This document shows positions 36,522 through 44,474 of a stretch of 64,000 bases of DNA, piece by piece; the first letter of the stretch is position 1; the number at the start of each line of letters is the position of its first letter. This stretch comes from Paraburkholderia hospita (GTDB lineage: Bacteria > Pseudomonadota > Gammaproteobacteria > Burkholderiales > Burkholderiaceae). The stretch lies in NCBI RefSeq assembly GCF_002902965.1, contig NZ_CP026106.1, positions 2,914,001 to 2,978,000 of the forward strand, read 5' to 3'. The notes beneath the pieces were generated by a model. That model saw nothing but the letters and a program-made list of their open reading frames with translations, made no database searches and was not told the origin of the DNA. A program made the position numbers and the translations under genes.

Positions 36522-39355
36522 CTGTTCCGCGCGCCACGCTCCGACTCCAGTTCCATCGCGACTTCACGTTCGACGATGCGCTCGCGCGCGTCGACTACTT
36601 CGCCGCGCTCGGCGTGAGCCATCTGTACGCGTCGCCGATCACGACGGCCACGCCCGGCTCCACGCACGGCTACGACACCGTCGACTACGGCCAGGTCAGC
36701 GCCGAGTGCGGCGGCGAAACCGGCTTGAGGCGTCTGACCGACAAGCTGCATGAACTCGGCATGGGCCTGATCGTCGACGTCGTGCCGAATCACATGGGCA
36801 TGAGCAAGCACAACGCGTGGTGGCAGGACATTCTCGAATGGGGCCGCCATAGCGCCTTTGCGCGCTTTTTCGATGTCGACTGGCACTCGCCCGACCCGGC
36901 GCTGCGCGGCAAGGTGCTGATGCCCGTGCTCGGCGCGGCTTACGGCGAGGAACTGATCGCGGGCCGCATCGCGCTGCGCTTCGACGCCGACAACGGGCGC
37001 TTCAACATCGCCTATGGCGAGCACGAGTGTCCTGTGTGCCCGATCGATTACGCGGCGATCCTGCAATCGGCGGATCGCTCGGATCTGAGCGCGCTCGCCG
37101 AGCGCTTCACGTCGATCACGACGCAACCCGCGGATCATCCGCGCGCGGTCGAAGGCCGCGAAGCGCTGCGCGAATTCGTGCGGCAGAACGGCACGTCGGC
37201 GATCGAGTTCGTGCTCGAAGCGTATTCGCCCAACGAGCCCGTCAGCCGCGACCGCCTGCACCGGCTGATCGAGCGGCAGCACTTCCGGCTCGCCTGGTGG
37301 CGCACGGCGTCGGATGAAGTGAACTGGCGGCGCTTCTTCGATATCAGCACGCTTGCGGCCGTGCGTGTCGAGCGTCCCGAAGTGTTCGACGCCGTGCACG
37401 CGCTGATCTTCCGGCTCTATGCGGAAGGCGTGATCGACGGCGTGCGCATCGATCATATCGACGGGCTCGCGGAACCGCGCGAGTACACGCAGCGGCTGCG
37501 TCAACGGCTGTCGGAACTGCGCGAGGGCACGACGCCGTATATCGTCGTCGAGAAGATACTCGGACGCGGCGAAGCACTGCGCGACGACTGGCCTGTGGAC
37601 GGCACGACAGGCTACGACTTCATGAACGACGCTGGCGCGCTGCTGCACGACCCGGCGGGTGCGGCGCCGCTCGCCGATGCGTGGACCGAACTGAGCGGCC
37701 GCCCGGCGCGCTTCGCCGACGAGGCGCTGCCCGCGCGCCGCAAGATTCTCGCGGAGAATCTGCCCGCGGAACTGGACCGCGTGTCGCGCGCGCTGCATCG
37801 GCTTGCGCGCGACAGCATCACCACGCGCGACTTCACGTACACGGCGATCCGCCGTGTGACAAACGAGCTTGCCGCGCACTTCCCCGTCTATCGCATCTAT
37901 CCGCAAAACGGCCTGCGCAGCGCCGCCGACAACGCGTACTTCGACATCGCGCTCGATGCCGCGAAGCAGACGCTGTCGCGCGCCGATCATGGCCTGCTGA
38001 CGCGCGTCGATGCGTGGCTCGGCAGCGGCGCCGACGAGAACGGCAATGGACGCAACGCTGCGTATCAGCCGCCGCAGCAGAATGGCGGCGCGGGCGCGTT
38101 CAATCACACGGCGTCGGCGCGACGTACAGTGCAGACGCTGTTCTCGCAACTGACGGCGCCCGTCGCCGCGAAGGCTATCGAAGATACCGCGTGCTATCGC
38201 TACGGACGTTTGCTGTCGCGTTGCGAAGTCGGCGCGGACCCGGGCGAGTTCGCGCTGACGGTCGAGCAGTTTCACGCGGGCAATCGGGAACGCGCGCGGC
38301 GCTTCCCTCACGCGCTGCTCGCGACGGCGACCCACGACCACAAGCGCGGCGAAGACACGCGTGCGCGCCTCGCAGTGCTGAGCGAAATCGCCGACGAGTG
38401 GACTGAGACGCTGCGCGCATGGACAACGTTGAACACGCCGCATCGGCGCGCGCTGGATGGCAACGCCGACGACTGGGCGCCTGGTCCCGGCGCCGAGGCG
38501 ATGCTGTATCAGACGCTGGTCGGCTGCTGGCCGCCCGGTCTTTCGCCCGACGACGAAGCGGGCGTCAAGGCGCTCGCCGAACGCGTCGCGCAATGGCAAT
38601 TGAAAGCGCTGCGCGAAGCGAAGTTGCGCACTACGTGGCTTGCGCCTGACGAAGTTTTTGAGAACGGCTGCCGCGAGTTTCTGTTCGATATTCTCGCGCC
38701 GCAGCGTCGCGATGGATTCCTGCGCGAGCTGAGCGGGTTCGTTGCGCGCATCGGCCGGGCGGGCGTCGTGAATAGTCTGCAGCAGACCTTGCTTCGGCTC
38801 GCTTCGCCTGGCGTGCCCGACCTTTATCAGGGTACCGAACTATGGGATTTCAGCCTCGTCGATCCCGACAACCGGCGGCCTGTTGATTTCGCGCAGCGGC
38901 AGGCGCTGCTCGCCGAGGCGCCGCCTTCCGATTACCTCGCTGGCTGGCGCGATGGCCGCGTGAAGCTCGCGATCAATCAGCGGATGCTCGCGTTACGCAT
39001 GCAGATCCCTGAGTTGCTGAGCAGCGGTAGCTATACACCGCTCACAGTGCGGGGCAAGCACGCCGCGCATGTCATTGCGTTCGCGCGGCGGCAAGGCAAC
39101 TGCTGGGCGGTGGTGATTGCGACGCGGCTGTCGATGGCGCTGCTCGATGCCAGCAGCGACTTGCCTATCGTCGATCCGATTGCGTGGGACGATACCGCCG
39201 TGCAGATGCCCGAAGAACTGTTCGGGCGCGCGTTGTTCGACTGGGTGAGTCCCGCTGCGCCGAAGGTTGAAGATACTGGGTTGCTGTATCTGCGCGATGC
39301 GCTGACGACGATGCCTGTTGCTGTGCTGGTTGAGGATGGGGTGCCGCGGGCGTGA
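36518..39355 (+). CDS. treY: Malto-oligosyltrehalose synthase
   Basis: Converts the reducing end of a maltodextrin to a trehalose unit by intramolecular transglycosylation. 945 residues: 'ATLRLQFHRDFTFDDA' at the start, 'VVPNHMGMS', nucleophile Asp in 'GVRIDHIDGLAEP', Glu in 'YIVVEKILGRGE' and 'TATHDHKRGEDTRARL' near the C-terminus. Length is somewhat above the minimal family but normal for proteobacteria. It overlaps malQ by four bases. Last gene of the cluster; the convergent CNNM gene ends only four bases beyond it, with no terminator between them. Confidence 0.94.
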   Translation: MTVPRATLRLQFHRDFTFDDALARVDYFAALGVSHLYASPITTATPGSTHGYDTVDYGQVSAECGGETGLRRLTDKLHELGMGLIVDVVPNHMGMSKHNAWWQDILEWGRHSAFARFFDVDWHSPDPALRGKVLMPVLGAAYGEELIAGRIALRFDADNGRFNIAYGEHECPVCPIDYAAILQSADRSDLSALAERFTSITTQPADHPRAVEGREALREFVRQNGTSAIEFVLEAYSPNEPVSRDRLHRLIERQHFRLAWWRTASDEVNWRRFFDISTLAAVRVERPEVFDAVHALIFRLYAEGVIDGVRIDHIDGLAEPREYTQRLRQRLSELREGTTPYIVVEKILGRGEALRDDWPVDGTTGYDFMNDAGALLHDPAGAAPLADAWTELSGRPARFADEALPARRKILAENLPAELDRVSRALHRLARDSITTRDFTYTAIRRVTNELAAHFPVYRIYPQNGLRSAADNAYFDIALDAAKQTLSRADHGLLTRVDAWLGSGADENGNGRNAAYQPPQQNGGAGAFNHTASARRTVQTLFSQLTAPVAAKAIEDTACYRYGRLLSRCEVGADPGEFALTVEQFHAGNRERARRFPHALLATATHDHKRGEDTRARLAVLSEIADEWTETLRAWTTLNTPHRRALDGNADDWAPGPGAEAMLYQTLVGCWPPGLSPDDEAGVKALAERVAQWQLKALREAKLRTTWLAPDEVFENGCREFLFDILAPQRRDGFLRELSGFVARIGRAGVVNSLQQTLLRLASPGVPDLYQGTELWDFSLVDPDNRRPVDFAQRQALLAEAPPSDYLAGWRDGRVKLAINQRMLALRMQIPELLSSGSYTPLTVRGKHAAHVIAFARRQGNCWAVVIATRLSMALLDASSDLPIVDPIAWDDTAVQMPEELFGRALFDWVSPAAPKVEDTGLLYLRDALTTMPVAVLVEDGVPRA

Positions 39356-39359
39356 CGCC

Positions 39360-40724
39360 CTAACCACCCTCATCATCAAACGTCTTCGGATACACCCGCA
39401 CCAGCACAATCCGCGGCCCTTTCATCCTCTTCACGACCACATCGAAACGGTCGAAATCGACGCGCTGCCCTTCTTCCGGCAGATCGCCGAGTGCGTTGAT
39501 CACCAGACCGCCGACGGACTCTGCGCTGCCCTCGTCGATATCGATACCAAGCGCGCGCTCCAGCGACACCACGGGCAAACTACCCTTGCCCATCAGCGTG
39601 CCGTCGTCCATGCGCGTCCAGTCGGCGTCGCCCTGACGGAACTCGTCGTGAATCTGGCCGACCAGCGCGCCGAGCAGATTGTCGAGCGTCAGGAAGCCAA
39701 TCGGCTTCGCGTTCTTCCGGCCGACCAGCGCGAGATGCGGCGCGCCCTTGCGAAAGCGCCGGAACAGTTCCAACGCGGGCATCTCGGGCTTCACGTACTG
39801 CACGGGACGCACGTAGTGCGACAGGTCCTCGAGCGTGCTGCCCGCGTGGCGCGCCAGCAGCAGATCCTTCAGATGGATCGTGCCCGCGACGCGCTCGCCC
39901 GTCGCGTCCTCGAGCAACGGATAACGGCTGAAACGATGGCGCGCGATGATCTGCATGTTCTCGCGCCACGGCAGATCGCGGCGCAGGCTCACCAGTTCAT
40001 GCGCGGGCCGCATCAGGTCGGACACGGTCATGCGCGAGAAATCGAGCGAATGCGCGATCGTGTTCCATTCGTCCTGCGAATAGGCGTCCTTCGAGCCGTC
40101 GAGTTCGTTCGTGACGCTCGCGCGGCGGCCTCGCAAAATCAGCTTCAGTTCCTCTGTCGAATAGTGCAGATCGCCGCCGTGATCGGCCGTCAGACCCGCT
40201 ATGCGCAGCACGGCGTTCGCGCTCGAGTTGAGCACCCAGATGGCCGGGTACATCGCCCAGTAGAAGCCGTAGAGCGGCATCGCCGTCCACAGCGAGATCT
40301 GCTCGGACTGGCGGATCGCCAGCGACTTCGGCGCGAGTTCGCCGACCACGATATGCAGGAACGAAATGCAAGAGAACGCGAAAAACAGCGAGATACCGTG
40401 GATCAGGTGCTCGTTCTGAATGCCGAGCAGATGGAACACCGGGTTCAGCAGTTCCGCGAAGGCCGGCTCGCCGATCCAGCCAAGCCCCAGCGACGCGAGC
40501 GTGATGCCCAGCTGACATGCGGACAGATACGCATCCAGCCGCCCATGCACCTTCCCAAGCAGCTTGCCGCGCAAGCCATGCTTCGCCGCGAGCGTTTGCA
40601 CGCGCGTCTGCCGCAGCTTGACGAGACCGAATTCCGCAGCAACAAAGAAACCGTTGAGGGCAACGAGCAACAACGCGCCAATGAGGGCGACGAACTGGAT
40701 CAAAGCGAAGAACTCCGGCAACAA
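39360..40724 (-). CDS. CNNM/CBS-domain membrane protein (HlyC/CorC family)
   Basis: 454 residues: a DUF21 (CNNM) membrane domain with about four segments (residues 1-195, including 'ALNGFFVAAEFGLVKLR' and 'VGELAPKSLAI'), a CBS pair (about 215-335) and a CorC/HlyC C-terminal domain (about 350-435, 'ESVGGLVINALGDLPEEG'). Relatives act in Mg2+/Co2+ handling or export. The hemolysin label used in databases is historical. It converges tightly with treY. Confidence 0.88.
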   Translation of the reverse strand: MLPEFFALIQFVALIGALLLVALNGFFVAAEFGLVKLRQTRVQTLAAKHGLRGKLLGKVHGRLDAYLSACQLGITLASLGLGWIGEPAFAELLNPVFHLLGIQNEHLIHGISLFFAFSCISFLHIVVGELAPKSLAIRQSEQISLWTAMPLYGFYWAMYPAIWVLNSSANAVLRIAGLTADHGGDLHYSTEELKLILRGRRASVTNELDGSKDAYSQDEWNTIAHSLDFSRMTVSDLMRPAHELVSLRRDLPWRENMQIIARHRFSRYPLLEDATGERVAGTIHLKDLLLARHAGSTLEDLSHYVRPVQYVKPEMPALELFRRFRKGAPHLALVGRKNAKPIGFLTLDNLLGALVGQIHDEFRQGDADWTRMDDGTLMGKGSLPVVSLERALGIDIDEGSAESVGGLVINALGDLPEEGQRVDFDRFDVVVKRMKGPRIVLVRVYPKTFDDEGG

Positions 40725-40827
40725 AAGCCGTCAGTATAGAGCGCGAAAGGCACGTGAAAGCGCTGAGCGCGGATGAACTGGCCATCCGGCCAGGTCACGC
40801 GCGATTCCATGCGCGTGTGCGTGAGCG

Positions 40828-41628
40828 TCATGCGCCGGCGAGCGGCACACGCAGCTTCAGTGTCGTCGGCTGCCCGTCCGCCCATTCGCCCTGTTCGAAC
40901 GCGCCGTCGTGCGCTTCCGCGATGCGCTTGCACAGTCCGAGTACCCACGAAATGCGGCTGGCTTCGCGCGGCTGCGTCGCTTGCGCGCGCGCGAAGTTTT
41001 CGAGCACGTGGGGCAGCGCAGCGTCAGTCAGTGCAGCGGAGGTTGCTTGCCAGGCGACCGTGGCGCGGAACGTCGACGCATCGACGTCGGCATCGAGCGT
41101 GACGGTCGCGCCGCTTGCGCTCGCTTCCACCGCGAACGCGACGAGCAGCCACAACGCGGCGGCGAGACGCTCGCGGTCGCCGTCCATCTGCTGCGCGGCG
41201 AGCGGCGAGTTGAGTTCGAGTGCGACGCCACGCCGCACGGCGAGCGCGTCGCGCACATCGCCGATCGTCTCATCGAGCAATGGGCGCAGCGCGAACGGCG
41301 CGCGCTTCAAGGCAAGCGCTTTCGTCTCGGCGCGCGTTGTATCGACGATCGATTCGAGCAGCTTCACCTGCTGCTCGACGCCATTGCGAATGCCTTCGAG
41401 CGCGCGTTGCGCGGTGGCATCGTTTGTGTCGATCTTGCGGTCGAGCACGTAGGCCCAGCTATGAATAGCATTCAGCGGGCTGCGCAGGTCGTGCGAGACC
41501 AGCGACAGCACATGATCGCGCATGAAAAGCGCCGTTTCGGCGCAGCGTCGCGCGGTTCGTTCGGCGACGGCAGACGTCTCCTCGTTGCTGCCGGAAGAAG
41601 ACGGAGTAGACGTGGTCACGATCGACAT
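40828..41628 (-). CDS. Histidine-kinase-like protein with degenerate ATP-binding domain
   Basis: 266 residues. A soluble HisKA dimerisation/phosphoacceptor segment is clear ('SLVSHDLRSPLNAIHSW', His near residue 50). The C-terminal HATPase region is degenerate: the N-box position reads 'RLAAALWLLVAFAVEA' with no Asn, and the G-box region reads 'WVLGLCKRIAEAHDG' where active kinases have GLGL-type glycines. No membrane or sensor domain is seen. The start at 41628 is uncertain, as the frame continues to a GTG at 41712. It could act as a phosphatase, scaffold or decoy, or be decaying. Divergent from the FKBP gene. Confidence 0.7.
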   Translation of the reverse strand: MSIVTTSTPSSSGSNEETSAVAERTARRCAETALFMRDHVLSLVSHDLRSPLNAIHSWAYVLDRKIDTNDATAQRALEGIRNGVEQQVKLLESIVDTTRAETKALALKRAPFALRPLLDETIGDVRDALAVRRGVALELNSPLAAQQMDGDRERLAAALWLLVAFAVEASASGATVTLDADVDASTFRATVAWQATSAALTDAALPHVLENFARAQATQPREASRISWVLGLCKRIAEAHDGAFEQGEWADGQPTTLKLRVPLAGA

Positions 41629-41752
41629 CCTCGTTGGCGGTTCACCGTTGGTTGCAGTCTGGACATTATAGGCATGGCCGTTTGGCCGATCTTCGCGACG
41701 GTAGGACAACACGCCTACAATAGCGGTTTCGAACGATTACAAGGAGCATTGC

Positions 41753-42094
41753 ATGTCTACTGTCACCACGGCCTCGGGCCTCCAATATGAAGACCTGACG
41801 GAAGGCTCAGGCGCAGAAGCGAAGGCCGGTCAGACCGTCAGCGTTCACTATACCGGCTGGCTGACGGACGGCCAGAAGTTCGATTCGAGCAAGGACCGCA
41901 ACGACCCGTTCGCGTTCGTGCTGGGCGGCGGCATGGTCATCAAGGGCTGGGACGAAGGCGTGCAGGGCATGAAGGTCGGCGGCGTGCGCAAGCTGACCAT
42001 TCCGCCGCAACTCGGCTATGGCGTGCGCGGCGCGGGCGGCGTGATTCCGCCGAACGCGACGCTCGTGTTCGAAGTCGAATTGCTCGGCGTCTGA
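41753..42094 (+). CDS. FKBP-type peptidyl-prolyl isomerase
   Basis: 113 residues forming a single cytoplasmic FKBP domain ('[19 protein letters not shown]' at the start, 'VHYTGWL', '[16 protein letters not shown]', 'PPQLGYG' and '[13 protein letters not shown]'). It catalyses Xaa-Pro isomerisation in protein folding. An AAGGAG lies about 7 bases upstream of the ATG. No signal peptide. Followed closely by an AraC regulator. Confidence 0.93.
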   Translation: MSTVTTASGLQYEDLTEGSGAEAKAGQTVSVHYTGWLTDGQKFDSSKDRNDPFAFVLGGGMVIKGWDEGVQGMKVGGVRKLTIPPQLGYGVRGAGGVIPPNATLVFEVELLGV

Positions 42095-42125
42095 GCGTTT
42101 CCGCCGTTTTTCTGGTTGCTCTGCT

Positions 42126-42896
42126 GTGAGCCACGCCGTCATCGATGCACCCAACGTTTCCCTGCGCCGTTACGGCACCGTGGAAGCGTCGGACGTGCAC
42201 GACTTCCATCAGATCGTGCTCGGTCTGGACGGGTCGATGGTGATGGCCGTGGACGGCGTCGCGCAGGAAATCGACCGGACGTCCGCGTGGCTCATTCCCG
42301 CGGGCTCGCGGCACGACTACGCGGGCGTCGGCGAGAACCGGCAGCTCGTGCTCGATCTGCCCGCGTCGTCGGTCGCCGTGCCGCAACGTCTGTTCGACCG
42401 GGCGCGCGCCGTCACCGTCGATTCGTCGCTCACGCAACTGGTTTCGCATATTGCGGGCCGCGCGTCGGGACATATCGATGGCGATGCCGCATGGCGGCGC
42501 TTCAACTGGGACGCGGCCGCCCGCCTATGCGCGGCGATCATCGAAGACACGGGCATGGCGGATGCTGCGCCGGGCGCCGGTCTCGACTTCGCGCGCATCG
42601 ACGCCTGGCTGCGCGCGCGTCTGTCCGAACCGCTGCGCATCGCTGACCTCGCCGCGCACTGCGGCTTCGGCATGCGGCGCTTTCATCAATTGTTCATCGA
42701 CGCATTCGGCGAAACGCCGCATCGCTATTTGCAGCGGCTGCGGCTGGATACGTCCGTCACGCTGCTCGCCGATCCGCGCCGCTCATTGACCGACGTCGCG
42801 CTTGAAGTCGGCTTCGGCGATCAGAGCGCCTACACGCATGCGTTCACGCGGCGCTTCGGGATGGCGCCGGGTCAATGGCGCGCCTTGCTGCATTGA
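42126..42896 (+). CDS. AraC-family transcriptional regulator
   Basis: 256 residues: an N-terminal cupin-like ligand domain (about 15-80, 'HDFHQIVLGLDGSMVMAVDG') and a C-terminal pair of helix-turn-helix motifs (about 160-255, 'LRIADLAAHCGFGMRRFHQLF' and 'LTDVALEVGFGDQSAYTHAF'). It starts with GTG 31 bases after the FKBP gene and may be cotranscribed with it. Its effector and targets are unknown. A bidirectional terminator follows. Confidence 0.88.
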   Translation: MSHAVIDAPNVSLRRYGTVEASDVHDFHQIVLGLDGSMVMAVDGVAQEIDRTSAWLIPAGSRHDYAGVGENRQLVLDLPASSVAVPQRLFDRARAVTVDSSLTQLVSHIAGRASGHIDGDAAWRRFNWDAAARLCAAIIEDTGMADAAPGAGLDFARIDAWLRARLSEPLRIADLAAHCGFGMRRFHQLFIDAFGETPHRYLQRLRLDTSVTLLADPRRSLTDVALEVGFGDQSAYTHAFTRRFGMAPGQWRALLH

Positions 42897-42913
42897 GCGT
42901 TGCTGTATGACAA

Positions 42914-42947
42914 AACGGGCGCTCCGCAGCGCCCGTTTCGTTTCACT
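42914..42947. terminator. Bidirectional terminator between the AraC gene and metZ
   Basis: 11-bp stem (42914-42924 with 42929-42939) with T-rich sequence on both strands, between two convergent genes. Confidence 0.75.
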
Positions 42948-42966
42948 TCTTCACTTCTTCACTTCA

Positions 42967-44157
42967 TCAGCCTGCAAGGCCGCGCGCCAGATCGTCGCGG
43001 ATATCGGTTGCATTCTCCAGACCAACGGCAAGCCGGATCAGACCTTCCGTGATGCCCGCTGCCGCGCGCGCTTCCGGCGTGATGCGCCCGTGCGTCGTGG
43101 TGGCGGGATGCGTGATGGTCGTGCGCGTGTCGCCGAGGTTGCCGGTGATCGAACAGATCTTCGTGCTGTCGATCACACGCCACGCATTCGCGCGCATCGC
43201 TTCCGGCGTGTCGCCCTTCAGTTCGAACGAGACGATCGCGCCGCCTGCTTTCTGCTGGCGCTTCGCGATCTCGTACTGCGGATGCGATTCGAGGCCCGGA
43301 TAAAACACGCGCTTCACAGCGGGATGCGTATCGAGCCAGCGCGCGATTTCGAGCGCATTCGCCGACTGGCGCTCGACGCGCAGCGACAGCGTTTCCATGC
43401 CCTTCAGCAGAATCCACGCGTTGAACGCCGACAGCGTCGGACCCGCGCTGCGCACGAACGGGAACACCTTTTCCATGATGAACTGCTTCGAGCCGACCAG
43501 CGCGCCGCCGAGCACGCGCCCTTGCCCATCGAGGAACTTGGTCGCCGAATGCATCACGACGTCCGCGCCGAGTTTCAGCGGCTGTTGCAGCGCCGGGCTG
43601 CAAAAGCAGTTGTCGACGACGAACAGCGCATTCGCGGACTTCGCGATCTTGCTGATCGCTTCGATATCGGCGATCTCCGTCAGCGGGTTCGACGGCGTTT
43701 CGAGGAAGAACATTTTCGTCTCGGGGCGCACGGCGTTTTTCCACGCGTCGAGATCAGTCGGATCGACGAAGGTCGTCGTGATGCCGAACTTGCTGAAGAT
43801 CTGCGAGAACATACCGAGCGTCGAACCGAACAGGCTCTGCGAGCTGACGAGATGATCGCCCGCCTGCAACGCCGACATCACCACCGACATGATCGCGCTC
43901 ATTCCCGACGCCGTCGCCATGCACGCCTCGCCGCCTTCGAGCGCCGCGAGGCGATCCTGGAACATCGTCACAGTCGGATTCGTGAAGCGCGAGTACGTGT
44001 AATAGTCTTCGGAATTCTTGAAGCGCTCGGCGGCGTCTGCGGCGCTCGCAAAGACAAAGCTCGACGTCAGGAAGATCGCTTCCGAATGTTCGCCGAATTC
44101 GCTGCGCAACGTGCCCGAGCGGACTGCGAGTGTGTCGAAGTTGAGGGAGTCGTCCAT
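42967..44157 (-). CDS. metZ: O-succinylhomoserine sulfhydrylase
   Basis: Forms homocysteine from O-succinylhomoserine and sulfide, using pyridoxal phosphate. 396 residues of the Cys/Met metabolism PLP family; the PLP lysine is in 'HSATKFLDGQGR', with 'YTYSRFTNPTV' and 'ATASGMSAI' further upstream. Proteins of this type in Pseudomonas and Burkholderia are MetZ. The start at 44157 matches the family N-terminus ('MDDSLNFDTLAVR'). The upstream region carries a SAM-II riboswitch candidate followed by a terminator, so expression should fall when S-adenosylmethionine is plentiful. Confidence 0.92.
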   Translation of the reverse strand: MDDSLNFDTLAVRSGTLRSEFGEHSEAIFLTSSFVFASAADAAERFKNSEDYYTYSRFTNPTVTMFQDRLAALEGGEACMATASGMSAIMSVVMSALQAGDHLVSSQSLFGSTLGMFSQIFSKFGITTTFVDPTDLDAWKNAVRPETKMFFLETPSNPLTEIADIEAISKIAKSANALFVVDNCFCSPALQQPLKLGADVVMHSATKFLDGQGRVLGGALVGSKQFIMEKVFPFVRSAGPTLSAFNAWILLKGMETLSLRVERQSANALEIARWLDTHPAVKRVFYPGLESHPQYEIAKRQQKAGGAIVSFELKGDTPEAMRANAWRVIDSTKICSITGNLGDTRTTITHPATTTHGRITPEARAAAGITEGLIRLAVGLENATDIRDDLARGLAG

Positions 44158-44231
44158 GTTCGTTCTGTTCCGTTTTTCGAAGTCACGCACTCGCCGCGCA
44201 CTCGCCATTAAGGTTCGCACACGCGAGGGCA

Positions 44232-44268
44232 ACAAAAAAGCCCGCTTTGCGTCGGCATAAGCGGGCTT
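44232..44268 (-). terminator. Rho-independent terminator between the riboswitch candidate and metZ
   Basis: On the minus strand AAGCCCGCTT pairs with AAGCGGGCTT (44259-44268 with 44238-44247) and runs into TTTTTT. It lies about 75 bases upstream of metZ, after the riboswitch candidate, which is the position of an expression platform. It could also serve as the purF terminator. Confidence 0.85.
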
Positions 44269-44311
44269 CGTGTGCGGGGAACGCTATAAGCGCGATGGCT
44301 GTGCTGCTGCT

Positions 44312-44376
44312 CACCGTTCGCTTTAGCTGTTTTGGGTTTCCCCGCGTCCGCAAGCTGAGATCAAATCGACGCAAGA
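44312..44376 (-). ncRNA. Candidate SAM-II (metA-type) riboswitch upstream of metZ
   Basis: Reading the minus strand: GCGTC (44372-44368), then GATTTG, a short loop, GCTTGC, then GACGC (44348-44344) closing the P1 helix, then AAAC, AAAA and GCTAAAGC (44327-44320). GATTTG, GCTTGC and GCTAAA in this order around a short helix are the conserved core of the SAM-II class as I recall it. The expected pseudoknot is only partly evident (CTCA with TGAG). A terminator follows and the gene is metZ, both of which fit. Confidence 0.62.
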
Positions 44377-44474
44377 CCCGATGGTAACACTGCGCCCGGG
44401 TTTTCGCGCCGGGTTTCAGAGGCTGTTGCAGCGCGCGAAACCGGTTGACCCGATGTTCGCGCGCTTACAACGCG

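Noticed and set aside
34089..38599. Long minus-strand frames (over 700 codons each) opposite malQ and treY
   Set aside because: Same codon-bias effect; the plus strand carries complete catalytic motifs of MalQ and TreY.
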